A stretch of DNA of 64,000 nt, from assembly GCA_045611845.1 (NCBI GenBank), contig JAZKXZ010000025.1, positions 1 through 64,000 on the forward strand, in the 5' to 3' direction. Positions 1 to 8,442 of this stretch are shown here, piece by piece. The DNA is from Enterocola sp045611845 (lineage in GTDB: Bacteria > Bacteroidota > Bacteroidia > Bacteroidales > Paludibacteraceae). How positions within the stretch are numbered: the stretch's first letter is position 1; the number at the start of each line of letters is the position of its first letter. A program made the position numbers and the translations under genes. The notes beneath the pieces were generated by a model. It saw only the letters and a program-made list of their open reading frames with translations. It was not told the origin of the DNA and did not search any database.

Positions 1-1169
1 CTGGTTGCGACTATGTAGACGTAGGTATGGAACCACTTTCATGGGGTACAGGTCACGCAGACATCTTAGCAGTTCAAGCTATGCTTAAAGATGCTGGTTT
101 CGACGTGCCAGAAATCAATATGGAAGCTTATATGGAAGTACGTACTCAAGTACAAGCTATGATGGACGACTTCTTAGGATATTACATCCCAGCTCGTAAT
201 CGTCAAATGAACTCTCTTCTTATCGGTCCTGGTCTTCCTGGCGGTATGATGGGTAGCTTGATGAACGACCTAAACGACGCTCTTGACAGCCTAAATAAAT
301 ACTTTGCTAAAAACGGCAAACCAGAGATGACTCAAGACCAAATGCTTATCAAACTATTCAACGAGGTAGCATACGTATGGCCTAAGATGGGTTATCCACC
401 ACTTGTAACTCCATTTAGCCAATATGTGAAAAACATGGCTCAAATGAACGTTATCCAAATGGAAAAAGGTCGTGAACGTTGGAGCATGATTGCAGACGAT
501 ATTTGGGATATGCTTCTTGGCAAATCTGGTCGTCTTCCTGGCCCTATCGCTGACGAACTTATCGAAAAAGCTAAACAACAAGGTCGCGAATTCTTCACTG
601 GCAACCCACAAGACTCTTATCCAGATGCTCTTGAAGGTTTCCGCAAAGAAATGGCAGAAAATGGTTGGGAACTTGGCGAAGACGAAGAAGAACTATTCGA
701 GCTTGCTATGCACCCACAACAATATCGTCTATACAAATCTGGCCAAGCTAAAGCAGACTTCGAAGCAGATCTAGCTAAGAAGAAAGAAGCTAAAGCTGCT
801 GCTGGTGGTGCTGCTCTTCCTCAAACTGTAGAAGTACAAGTACACGGTGTTTCTTATAAAGTACCCGTTGGCGAAGCTGGTGCTATGCCTGCTACTTCTG
901 CTGCTCCTGCTGCCGCTGCTGCTGGTACAGGCGAAGGTAAAGAACTTGCTGCTCCACTAGAAGGTAAATTCTACCTAGTGAAAGCTCAAGGCGAACCTGC
1001 TGTGAAAGTAGGCGACGTAGTGAAAGCTGGTCAAACCGTTTGCTACATTGAGGCTATGAAAACTTTCAACGCTATTGCAGCTGAATGCGACGGTGTTATT
1101 ACTGAAATTTGCTTTGGTGCTGGTGCTGCAGTATCTGAAGATGACGTACTTATGAAAATTAAAGCTTAA
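1..1169 (+). CDS. oadA: Biotin-dependent decarboxylase alpha subunit (oxaloacetate decarboxylase/pyruvate carboxylase B type), 5'-truncated
   Basis: The reading frame is already open at base 3 (GCDYVDVGMEPLSWGTGHAD), so the gene begins upstream of the window and the ATG at 27 is internal. The visible 388 residues contain the end of the carboxyltransferase region, the conserved carboxylase domain, an Ala/Pro linker and a C-terminal biotinyl domain. The biotin lysine lies in IEAMKTF (codon at 1059-1061); the usual EAMKM has Thr instead of Met after the lysine. In the family this subunit moves a carboxyl group from oxaloacetate or a similar acid to biotin, and a membrane beta subunit decarboxylates carboxybiotin while pumping Na+. 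The beta-subunit gene follows 5 nt downstream, which favours a decarboxylase over a pyruvate carboxylase. The exact substrate cannot be decided without the N-terminal half. Confidence 0.85.
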   Translation, partial: GCDYVDVGMEPLSWGTGHADILAVQAMLKDAGFDVPEINMEAYMEVRTQVQAMMDDFLGYYIPARNRQMNSLLIGPGLPGGMMGSLMNDLNDALDSLNKYFAKNGKPEMTQDQMLIKLFNEVAYVWPKMGYPPLVTPFSQYVKNMAQMNVIQMEKGRERWSMIADDIWDMLLGKSGRLPGPIADELIEKAKQQGREFFTGNPQDSYPDALEGFRKEMAENGWELGEDEEELFELAMHPQQYRLYKSGQAKADFEADLAKKKEAKAAAGGAALPQTVEVQVHGVSYKVPVGEAGAMPATSAAPAAAAAGTGEGKELAAPLEGKFYLVKAQGEPAVKVGDVVKAGQTVCYIEAMKTFNAIAAECDGVITEICFGAGAAVSEDDVLMKIKA

Positions 1170-1174
1170 GAACT

Positions 1175-2419
1175 ATGTTAGAGACTTTATATAAAATATA
1201 TGATATGACTGCTATAGGTGCCATAGTGGAAGATCCTCGCTTCCTTATTATGTACGCCTTAGCTTTCGTGCTTCTTTACTTAGGTATTAAGAAAGAATTC
1301 GAACCACTACTTCTAGTGCCAATCGCTTTCGGTGTGCTTATTGCAAACTTCCCTGGCGGTGGTATGGGTGTGCTTGGCGCAGATGGCGAAGGTATGGTTC
1401 ACTATATGAAAGATGGTGTTCAAGTGGCTAAAAATGTGTACGAAATGTCTCTTCCAGAGATTGCACACGACCTTGGCATTATGAACCTTATCTACTACGC
1501 ATTAATCAAATCTGGTTTGCTTCCTCCTATCATCTTTATGGGTGTAGGTGCGCTTACAGACTTTGGTCCAATGCTACGTAACCTAAAACTTGCTATCTTT
1601 GGTGCAGGTGCTCAATTTGGTATTTTCGCAGTGCTTCTAGTGGCTTCTCAATTCTTTACTCTTCAAGAAGCCGGTTCACTAGCTATCATCGGTGGTGCCG
1701 ATGGTCCTACTGCTATCTTTACCACACTTAAACTTGCTCCACACTTGCTTGCTCCTATTGCTATTGCAGCTTACTCTTATATGGCGCTTGTTCCTGTTAT
1801 CATTCCATTGGTAGTGAAACTTACCTGTTCTAAAAAGGAACTTATGATTAACATGAAAGAGCAAGATAAGCTTTATCCAAGCAAAACAGAGTTCAAAAAC
1901 ATGCGTGCTCTTAAAATTATATTCCCTATTGCAGTAACTACCATCGTGGCTATCATCGTGCCAGATGCGGTTTCTCTAGTGGGTATGCTTATGTTTGGTA
2001 ACCTTATCAAAGAAATTGGTGCAAACACATCTCGCTTGTTTGAAACAGCTTCAAACGGCATTATGAATGCTGCTACCATTTTCCTAGGTCTTTCTGTAGG
2101 TGCTACCATGACTGTAGATGCTTTCCTAAACTTCCAAACTCTAGGTATCGTGGCAGGTGGTTTCCTTGCATTCGGTTTCTCTATCTTTGGTGGTATCCTT
2201 TTAGTGAAAGTAATGAACCTATTCAGCAAAAAGAAAATCAATCCACTTGTTGGTGCAACTGGTCTAAGTGCTGTGCCTATGGCTTCTCGTGTAGCTAACG
2301 ACATCGCTCTTAAATACGACCCTAAAAACCACGTGTTAAACTACTGTATGTCGTCTAACGTGGCAGGTGTGATTGGTTCGGCGGTTGCTGCGGGTATATT
2401 AATCTCATTCCTAGGATAG
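1175..2419 (+). CDS. oadB: Na+-translocating decarboxylase beta subunit, OadB family
   Basis: This 414-residue, very hydrophobic protein has about ten membrane segments and ends directly after the last one. It carries the family hallmark GGADGPTAIF (residues 173-182), whose Asp is implicated in Na+ transport, and a conserved C-terminal SSNVAGVIGSAVAAG segment. In the family, OadB decarboxylates carboxybiotin carried by the alpha subunit and couples this to Na+ export across the inner membrane. It lies 5 nt after the alpha subunit and is closed by a strong terminator, so it is the last gene of that operon; a gamma subunit, if present, is upstream. It could equally serve a methylmalonyl-CoA or oxaloacetate enzyme. 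Confidence 0.9.
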   Translation: MLETLYKIYDMTAIGAIVEDPRFLIMYALAFVLLYLGIKKEFEPLLLVPIAFGVLIANFPGGGMGVLGADGEGMVHYMKDGVQVAKNVYEMSLPEIAHDLGIMNLIYYALIKSGLLPPIIFMGVGALTDFGPMLRNLKLAIFGAGAQFGIFAVLLVASQFFTLQEAGSLAIIGGADGPTAIFTTLKLAPHLLAPIAIAAYSYMALVPVIIPLVVKLTCSKKELMINMKEQDKLYPSKTEFKNMRALKIIFPIAVTTIVAIIVPDAVSLVGMLMFGNLIKEIGANTSRLFETASNGIMNAATIFLGLSVGATMTVDAFLNFQTLGIVAGGFLAFGFSIFGGILLVKVMNLFSKKKINPLVGATGLSAVPMASRVANDIALKYDPKNHVLNYCMSSNVAGVIGSAVAAGILISFLG

Positions 2420-2445
2420 TTTCGAGTTATTTTAAAGGCAAATAT

Positions 2446-2484
2446 AAAGCGATTGAGGAATTTTCCTCAATCGCTTTTCTTTTT
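2446..2484 (+). terminator. Intrinsic terminator after oadB
   Basis: A perfect 14-bp stem pairs 2446-2459 with 2464-2477 (AAAGCGATTGAGGA and its complement) around a 4-nt loop, followed by a T-rich tract. Confidence 0.9.
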
Positions 2485-2497
2485 TATTTTAATTTAT

Positions 2498-2505
2498 TAA
2501 ATTTG
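2498..2505 (+). promoter_or_regulatory. Bacteroidetes -7 element before the flippase gene
   Basis: TAAATTTG matches TAnnTTTG and lies just after the oadB terminator. It ends 8 nt before the ATG at 2514, so the mRNA would be nearly leaderless. No clear TTG -33 element is seen. Confidence 0.45.
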
Positions 2506-2513
2506 TTTTCGCA

Positions 2514-3818
2514 ATGCAAATTAAAAACAAATATATCAACCGATTTCTGCAATCGCGAGTGGTGCGAAACACGAGCGTGCTGCTTAGCGGGAACATCCTC
2601 GCTCAAATCATCACGCTGGCGGCATACCCAATCATCTCCCGCATCTACAGTCCCGATGAGATGGGCACGCTAAATCTGTTTGTTTCCATATTTGCTATAT
2701 TCGTGCTTCTTGCCAATGCAGAATACCAAAACGTATTGGTGTTTCACAAAAACGAAAAAGACCTTCCGTCTGTGTTGGCAGTTTGCTTATCGTGCGTAGC
2801 CCTTGTTACCACACTCGTGCTACTCACTGTGCCATTTTCGGCAGAGATTTCCTCTATCTTTGGAAGTGAAGACCTAGAGCTTTGGTACTACCTTATGCCA
2901 ATCTATGTGGCAGCCACTGCCGTTTGGAATATATGCGACAGCCTTATAATAAGAAAGAAACTATTCAAATATATCTCTCTTTACCTTGTGCTTCTTGCCC
3001 TATACAATGTGGGGCTAAAGATACTTCTTGGTAATCTGGGTTGGAGCACAGCGGGGCTTATCATTTCTGCGGTGTCTGGTTCGGTGGTTATATTGCTACT
3101 CGTTGCCATGTATGCACAGTTTAAAGACAAACTTTTCTCTTCTTTAGGCACTCGCCCTACTTGGCAATCCACCCTTGCTATTGCTCAAGAATACATCAAA
3201 TTTCCAAAGTTTTCATTAAGCCGAAAAACCTTAAATCTGCTAGCAAAATCGCTACCAATCTTTCTTCTTTCTGCTCACTTTGGCATGAGAGAAATAGGCC
3301 TTTATGGCATGGCACTTATGCTTGCACACACACCAATTAATGTGGCGTGCAGTTCGCTTTATAAAATCATGTTCCGCTTTGTGTCTGAAAAGGTATGGAA
3401 GGAAGAAAAAATAATGCCAGTTATTAAGAAATACATTGCCTCTGTGTTTATGGTTGGCGTGCCTGCCTTTGCTTTGCTAGCATTTATTTTGCCAGATATT
3501 ACTGCCATTCTCCTAGGCGATGAGTGGCGCACCTCTGGCGAGTATATTCGCCTTATGCTACCTTGGCTACTTGCATTTGCCGTGTCGAATGTAATAGATT
3601 TCCTTCCTCAACTATTCAAAAAACAAGAGGGTCTGCTCATCTTTGAAGTGGTGGATATTCTATGCAAAGCAAGTGCGCTTGTGTGTGGCATTTGTTTAGG
3701 CGATTTCTTTATCACATTAATATTCTTTTTTGCAATTTGCTTTGTAGTAAATGTGGCAAAAATAATTTGGTATTTAAGCATTGCACGTGGATATGAAAAA
3801 GGATTGCCTACAGCTTAA
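2514..3818 (+). CDS. Polysaccharide biosynthesis flippase (Wzx/MVF-superfamily)
   Basis: This 434-residue protein has about 12 predicted membrane segments. Its N-terminus (VRNTSVLLSGNILAQIITL, then YPIISRIYSPDEMGTLNLF) is typical of lipid-linked oligosaccharide flippases, which move glycan-lipid intermediates across the inner membrane. The first 100 bp are noticeably more GC-rich than the rest. No glycosyltransferases are adjacent; the next gene, an asparagine-synthase-like protein, overlaps its 3' end by 26 nt, so the two are probably translated and work together. The substrate is unknown. Confidence 0.85.
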   Translation: MQIKNKYINRFLQSRVVRNTSVLLSGNILAQIITLAAYPIISRIYSPDEMGTLNLFVSIFAIFVLLANAEYQNVLVFHKNEKDLPSVLAVCLSCVALVTTLVLLTVPFSAEISSIFGSEDLELWYYLMPIYVAATAVWNICDSLIIRKKLFKYISLYLVLLALYNVGLKILLGNLGWSTAGLIISAVSGSVVILLLVAMYAQFKDKLFSSLGTRPTWQSTLAIAQEYIKFPKFSLSRKTLNLLAKSLPIFLLSAHFGMREIGLYGMALMLAHTPINVACSSLYKIMFRFVSEKVWKEEKIMPVIKKYIASVFMVGVPAFALLAFILPDITAILLGDEWRTSGEYIRLMLPWLLAFAVSNVIDFLPQLFKKQEGLLIFEVVDILCKASALVCGICLGDFFITLIFFFAICFVVNVAKIIWYLSIARGYEKGLPTA

Positions 3819-5352
3819 TTTATCTAGTGCTTGGTCTCTGCAAGGTGGAGTGGCTGTTATTGGCTATGCCTTCTTCAATGACACTCTCTTAAGTGGTGTT
3901 TCGCTTGCGCGCTACTTTAGCGCGGTGCAAACTTTGGAAGAGTTTACCCTTATCTTACAAAAATTAAACGGCATATTCTCTGTAATTATATCAAAAGAAA
4001 ACTTCACTGCTGCTGCCATCGATACCACCCGTATTTACCCTGTTTTTTACTCTTATAGTAAAGGTAAATGGCAAGTAACAGACAATCCATATTCGCTTAT
4101 CACAAATGAAAGTAGCATTTTACCTTCTGCACTTGAGCAAATGCGTAGCTCTTTTGCTCCGCTTCAAGGCAAAACATTAGTTGAGGGCATCCTTCAAGTG
4201 AAACCATGCACTGCAATAGAGTTTTTATCAGCAGGCGAAACTCAAACAAGCATATATTTCCACTATAATATAAATGAAAACCAGGTGTGCAAAGCAAGCA
4301 AATCTCAAGTGCTTTCTGCTCTAGAGAGTGCCGTAAAAAGACTTGTAAAAAGAGCCTCTGGCAAACAAATAGTGGTGCCAATGAGTGCAGGCTACGACTC
4401 TCGCATTATACTTTGCCTACTAAAAGAGCAAGGTTACAAAAATGTAATTACATACACAATTGGGTCTAATGACTCTGCCTCTGAGGTGTCTGTTGCAAGT
4501 AAGGTGGCGCGTGACTTGGGTTATGCACATTACCCAATAGACTTAACTAAGGTAGGTGATGAACTAGATTTTTCAGATTTCAATGATTATGTAATGCACT
4601 TGGGGGCGCTTACAAACTTTAGTTGGTTGGGCGAATATGCCTCAGTGAAGTGCTTGCAAGCAAAAGGTGTTCTAGAAAAAGATGCTATTTTTGTGCCGGG
4701 GCACGCAGGCGATTTTTTCGCAGGTTCGCATTTGTCAAAATCACTCATTGGTGAAACTTCTTCAATCTCTGCCCTTGTTTATGGTATTTTGTTCAACAAC
4801 TTTGAGGCAAACAAGTCACTAAAAACAGCTGCCATCAAGAAGGAGTTTAACGCAATGCAGCAGTTTGGCACTTATCCTCCTTCTCTTTACAATGCCTTTG
4901 TATTTGCCAATCGTTTAACTCATTTTATTACCAACTCTGCTCGTGCATTTACTTTTTTTGGCCACGAAGTGCTTATGCCACTTTGGGATATGGAGTTTTT
5001 GTGCATAATGCGCTCTCTTTCTATGAAACAGTTGCATCATTGTGCTTTATACAATGAAAGTGTGGAGCAAGTATTTGAGCGTAATGGTGTAAATTATAAA
5101 AAACATCAGTTGCCAACATCTGCTTATCGCAAACAATATATCAAGAATATCATTAGCGCTGTGCTTCCTTCTGCTTTTCTGCAAAAGGCGAAAAGACCTA
5201 CTCAAGACATTTTGGGTACTTGGCATTTGGCAGAAATGTTATGTAAGCATTTCTCTACCTATAAGAGTAAGGCACCAAAACCTTATTCTATAAACTCTGC
5301 CCTTACCGAGTGGTATATCGCCACTATACAACAATTATTAAACAAAAAATAA
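3793..5352 (+). CDS. Asparagine-synthase-like amidotransferase or ligase with degenerate glutaminase domain
   Basis: The start is taken at ATG 3793 (MKKDCLQ), which overlaps the flippase gene by 26 nt; an in-frame TTG at 3781 would add four residues. The C-terminal half has the ATP pyrophosphatase P-loop MSAGYDSR, the SxGxDS signature of AsnB-like synthetases that adenylate a carboxylate. The N-terminal 150 residues resemble an Ntn glutaminase fold (GYAFF; DTTRIYPVFYS) but lack a Cys at position 2, so glutamine hydrolysis is doubtful. Relatives amidate sugar uronic acids in surface-glycan clusters or close rings in peptide pathways. The pairing with a flippase favours glycan modification; this is inference. 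Confidence 0.75.
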   Translation: MKKDCLQLNLSSAWSLQGGVAVIGYAFFNDTLLSGVSLARYFSAVQTLEEFTLILQKLNGIFSVIISKENFTAAAIDTTRIYPVFYSYSKGKWQVTDNPYSLITNESSILPSALEQMRSSFAPLQGKTLVEGILQVKPCTAIEFLSAGETQTSIYFHYNINENQVCKASKSQVLSALESAVKRLVKRASGKQIVVPMSAGYDSRIILCLLKEQGYKNVITYTIGSNDSASEVSVASKVARDLGYAHYPIDLTKVGDELDFSDFNDYVMHLGALTNFSWLGEYASVKCLQAKGVLEKDAIFVPGHAGDFFAGSHLSKSLIGETSSISALVYGILFNNFEANKSLKTAAIKKEFNAMQQFGTYPPSLYNAFVFANRLTHFITNSARAFTFFGHEVLMPLWDMEFLCIMRSLSMKQLHHCALYNESVEQVFERNGVNYKKHQLPTSAYRKQYIKNIISAVLPSAFLQKAKRPTQDILGTWHLAEMLCKHFSTYKSKAPKPYSINSALTEWYIATIQQLLNKK

Positions 5353-5355
5353 CTT

Positions 5356-6042
5356 ATGAAAATCCCATTTCTTAGTTCTTTGCTCAACTTAGTGTTTCCA
5401 AAACTTTGTGTTTGTTGTGGCGGCTCTCTTATGGAGGGCGAGGAGAATATTTGCCTTACTTGCCTTTACAGTTTGCCTCGCCTGGCCAAACAAGACTACA
5501 CCGATAATAGGATAATGGACATATTTTTGGGTAGAGTGAAACTCGAGAAGGCTTTTTCGTGGTGTATGTTTGAAAAGCAGACCTCTGTGCAAAATATTTT
5601 ACACCATATAAAGTATAAAGACAAAGACTATCTAGCAAGGCAAATGGGGGAGATAATGGCGCGTGAAATGCCAGATTTTTTCGCAGATATTGATGCAATA
5701 GTGCCAGTGCCTCTACATAAGAAAAAACAAAAGATAAGGGGGTATAATCAGTCTGAGGCTATTGCTTGTGGAGTGCAAAAGGTAGTTGGTTTACCTATAT
5801 TCTCTAAGTTGCTTACTCGTACTCGTTTTAGTGAAACTCAAACTCATAAAAATAAGGAGGAACGTTGGAAAAACACGCAAGGACTTTTTTCTCTTGAGCC
5901 AAACGAAGGCTTTGAGGGCAAACACCTTTTGCTCATAGACGACGTGCTCACCACTGGCTCCACTGCCATCGCCTGCCTAGAGGAGCTGCAAAAAATACCA
6001 AATGTAAAATTGAGTTTTCTGTCGTTAGCGGTGGGGAGTTAA
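5356..6042 (+). CDS. comF: ComF-family phosphoribosyltransferase-like protein
   Basis: The 228-residue protein has an N-terminal zinc-finger-like Cys cluster (CVCCGG and CLTCL) and a C-terminal phosphoribosyltransferase fold with the PRPP loop LLIDDVLTTGSTA. Between them are the ComF signatures VPVPLHKKKQKIRGYNQSE and LTRTRFSETQTHKNKEER. Family members are linked to DNA uptake and to replication restart in some bacteria; the biochemical role is unsettled. It begins 3 nt after the asparagine-synthase-like gene and converges with birA, overlapping it by 4 nt. Confidence 0.88.
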   Translation: MKIPFLSSLLNLVFPKLCVCCGGSLMEGEENICLTCLYSLPRLAKQDYTDNRIMDIFLGRVKLEKAFSWCMFEKQTSVQNILHHIKYKDKDYLARQMGEIMAREMPDFFADIDAIVPVPLHKKKQKIRGYNQSEAIACGVQKVVGLPIFSKLLTRTRFSETQTHKNKEERWKNTQGLFSLEPNEGFEGKHLLLIDDVLTTGSTAIACLEELQKIPNVKLSFLSLAVGS

Positions 6043-6785
6043 ATCCTCACTCCTAATTTGTACGACACTTCTTTAAACGCATACCTGCGTTTCGCTCCCG
6101 CCTCGTTTTCAATGATTAGGTGCCCGTCGTTTTCCACATCTATTATCTTGCCTGTGAAAACGCCATTTTCGTCTTCGTATTTTCTCATCTGATAGTTGAA
6201 AAGAAGTTGAGAGAAATACTTTTCACGAAGTGTATCCACGTTGGCATACACAAGAGAGTAAACATTGCTGAAGTTTTCTAGAATGCTACCGAGTAGTTCC
6301 GCCACAGAAATCTCTTTACCTATTATATTATATAGTGAAATAGGGTTTGGTGCGTCGCTTTTAAATGTCTGTTGGTTTACATTTAGCCCCAAACCTATAA
6401 TGCAGGTGCTAATGCCCGCAGAGCATAGGTTGTTTTCTATTAAGATACCTGCTATTTTATCTTCTTTGTAGTAAATATCGTTTGGCCATTTTATAGAGAA
6501 GCCTTCGGCAAACGTGTTTAGCACCTCTACTATAGCCACAGATATGGCTTGCGAGATAAGGAATTGTTGTTTGATTGGTAGGGTAGTAGGACGAAGCAGA
6601 ATACTACATAAAATGTTTTTGCCTGCCTCTGCTTCCCACACGTTGGTGAGTTGTCCGCGACCTTTTCTTTGGAAGTCGGTCTTCACCACAGTACCTTCCG
6701 CAGCATCTGCCTGCATCAACAACCTCTGCAAAAACGCATTGGTCGAGTCGCACTCGTTGATATGTATAATGTTAAAATCCAACAT
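6039..6785 (-). CDS. birA: Biotin--[acetyl-CoA-carboxylase] ligase
   Basis: This 248-residue ligase attaches biotin to the lysine of biotinyl domains through biotinyl-5'-AMP. It has DSTNAFLQ, the ATP/biotin loop QRKGRGQLTNVW, IKWPNDIYY and KIAGILIE, and a small C-terminal domain. It lacks the N-terminal helix-turn-helix of E. coli BirA, so it is a monofunctional ligase and not a repressor. A likely client, the biotinyl decarboxylase subunit, is encoded 5 kb away. Its 3' end overlaps comF by 4 nt, with no terminator between the convergent genes. Confidence 0.92.
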   Translation of the reverse strand: MLDFNIIHINECDSTNAFLQRLLMQADAAEGTVVKTDFQRKGRGQLTNVWEAEAGKNILCSILLRPTTLPIKQQFLISQAISVAIVEVLNTFAEGFSIKWPNDIYYKEDKIAGILIENNLCSAGISTCIIGLGLNVNQQTFKSDAPNPISLYNIIGKEISVAELLGSILENFSNVYSLVYANVDTLREKYFSQLLFNYQMRKYEDENGVFTGKIIDVENDGHLIIENEAGAKRRYAFKEVSYKLGVRI

Positions 6786-6813
6786 AATTACTCGCTTCGC
6801 TCGGTTGCACCCC

Positions 6814-8406
6814 TCACTCCTCTACGTACCTACACACCTGTGACGCCTCACTCTCGTTTTGCATGCGGTTCACTGCTGTAACTATGTATTTGTAGTGTAG
6901 CGGATTTACATCCTCTGGAATAGTATATTCAGTTTCTGTGCCCACATATACTATGCGAGAAGGGTCAAATTGGTCTATAAGTATAGCTCTATAATCGCAA
7001 GCATAAACTATATAATACCATGGTTTCTCCATATCGTTTCCACTATCTTCTGCGTCCCAATATAGTTTAGGCTGTGCACCCATCATATCAAGTCTTAGGT
7101 TGTTTGGCTGTTTAGGTGCTTTGTGGCTAAGTTTTGGATAGTTTGGAGCAATGGCGTGGTGTTTGAAATACTCGGTTTTCAAACTGTCTTTGTATCCATT
7201 TTTGCCCGAAAGTAGCATATCACCACTCCAAAAACAGTTTCCACCAATATTTTCTGCCACTCGTGTAGGGTTTAGCTTTTTAGAGATTTGATTTAGGCTT
7301 CGCCCAACGTCTTGACCAATAAATGTGTGAACATATTCTACTTTGGTATCTTTCCACCAGTTAAATAGTGTGGTATAGTCTGCTGCAGGGTGACCAATCT
7401 CCCAATATAGCTGAGGTATAATATAGTCTAGCCAACCGCTATTTACCCAAAGTTGTGTGTCGGCATATAGGTTGTCGTAGTTGCTCAGACCATTTGTTTC
7501 GCTACCTGAGGCGTCTTGTTTTTTATTTCTATAAATACCAAATGGGCTAATACCAAATTTTACGTATGGCTTAATAGACTTAATGGTGGTTGATAGTTCA
7601 CTCACAAGTTTGTTTACGTTGTCTCTACGCCAACGGTCTATCTCGCCTAGTTCGTAGCCTTTGTTTAGACCATATCTTTTAAAGGTTTCATTGTCTGGCA
7701 GTTTAAGTCCTTGAATAGGGTATGGATAGAAATAGTCGTCCATATGAATGCCGTCTATATCATATCTTTTTACAATATCTGATATCACTTTTATGATATG
7801 CTCTCTACTTTCTGGCACTCCGGGGTTAAACATAAGTTGGTTGCCGTATGAGAAAAACATATATCGTTTCTCATAGTAGATATGATGCCAAACCAAACGG
7901 TTTTTAGTTTTGTTGGCGTTAGCCCTATATGGATTAACCCATGCATGTAGTTCCATACAACGTTTATGACACTCTTCTGTCATAAAGTGAAGTGGGTCGA
8001 AAAATGGGTCTGGACTTTTACCTTGCTCGCCTGTTAGGAATCTACTCCATGGCTCGTATTCAGACTCATAAAAGGCGTCAGCCTCTGGTCTTACTTGAAA
8101 CAATACCACGTTTATTCCTAGCTCTTTATATTCGTCTAGTTGTTTTCTTATATACTCTTTCCATTCGTCAGAGGTTAGTTTTGGATACACATTATTATAT
8201 ATGGTATGCATCCACACTCCTCTAAATTCACGTTTTGGTGCTTTGTATGCTGTGGTTACCTCCTGAATTTCCATTACAGGAAGGTCTGCTATAAGGCTCA
8301 CTGCATCTGCAGTGGTAGCAGAGGCTTTAGCCTTTTTCTTTTTAGGCTTTGCCACCGCACCCATGCAAACAAACACCACAAGTAGTATAAGAAAAATTCT
8401 ATTCAT
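6814..8406 (-). CDS. Secreted glycosyl hydrolase-like protein, GHL10/DUF187 family, with FnIII-like tail
   Basis: The 530-residue protein begins with a signal peptide (MNRIFLILLVVFVCMGAVA) and a Lys-rich stretch. The body is the GHL10 TIM-barrel family: FRGVWMHTIYNNVYP, ELGINVVLFQVRPEADAFY, LHAWVNPYRAN, YDIDGIHMDDYFYPYP and GISPFGIYRN. After about residue 430 there is a fibronectin-III-like segment (APKQPNNLRL, VDPSRIVYVGTETEYTIP-like). The family is thought to act on surface or peptidoglycan-linked glycans; the substrate is unknown. It lies between birA and gltX in a co-directional run. The sequence after its stop contains GGAGTGAGGGG, related to the repeats found after other stops here. Confidence 0.82.
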   Translation of the reverse strand: MNRIFLILLVVFVCMGAVAKPKKKKAKASATTADAVSLIADLPVMEIQEVTTAYKAPKREFRGVWMHTIYNNVYPKLTSDEWKEYIRKQLDEYKELGINVVLFQVRPEADAFYESEYEPWSRFLTGEQGKSPDPFFDPLHFMTEECHKRCMELHAWVNPYRANANKTKNRLVWHHIYYEKRYMFFSYGNQLMFNPGVPESREHIIKVISDIVKRYDIDGIHMDDYFYPYPIQGLKLPDNETFKRYGLNKGYELGEIDRWRRDNVNKLVSELSTTIKSIKPYVKFGISPFGIYRNKKQDASGSETNGLSNYDNLYADTQLWVNSGWLDYIIPQLYWEIGHPAADYTTLFNWWKDTKVEYVHTFIGQDVGRSLNQISKKLNPTRVAENIGGNCFWSGDMLLSGKNGYKDSLKTEYFKHHAIAPNYPKLSHKAPKQPNNLRLDMMGAQPKLYWDAEDSGNDMEKPWYYIVYACDYRAILIDQFDPSRIVYVGTETEYTIPEDVNPLHYKYIVTAVNRMQNESEASQVCRYVEE

Positions 8407-8413
8407 GTTTAAA

Positions 8414-8442
8414 CTCCTAACTCCTAATTCCTAACTCCTAAC
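8414..8442 (-). repeat. Four tandem GTTAGGA heptads overlapping the gltX stop
   Basis: Read on the minus strand, four heptads (GTTAGGA, GTTAGGA with one AATTAGG variant) run from the last codons of gltX through its TAG stop into the short gap before the GHL10 gene. Related arrays lie at 12031-12045 and 18278-18305. Confidence 0.8.

Noticed and set aside
1873..2304. Open frame of 143 codons on the minus strand within oadB
   Set aside because: It is antisense to a strongly conserved membrane protein gene; its composition is that of a reverse reading and it has no start signal.
3781..3792. TTG start of the asparagine-synthase-like gene
   Set aside because: The ATG at 3793 is available and the four added residues show no conservation.
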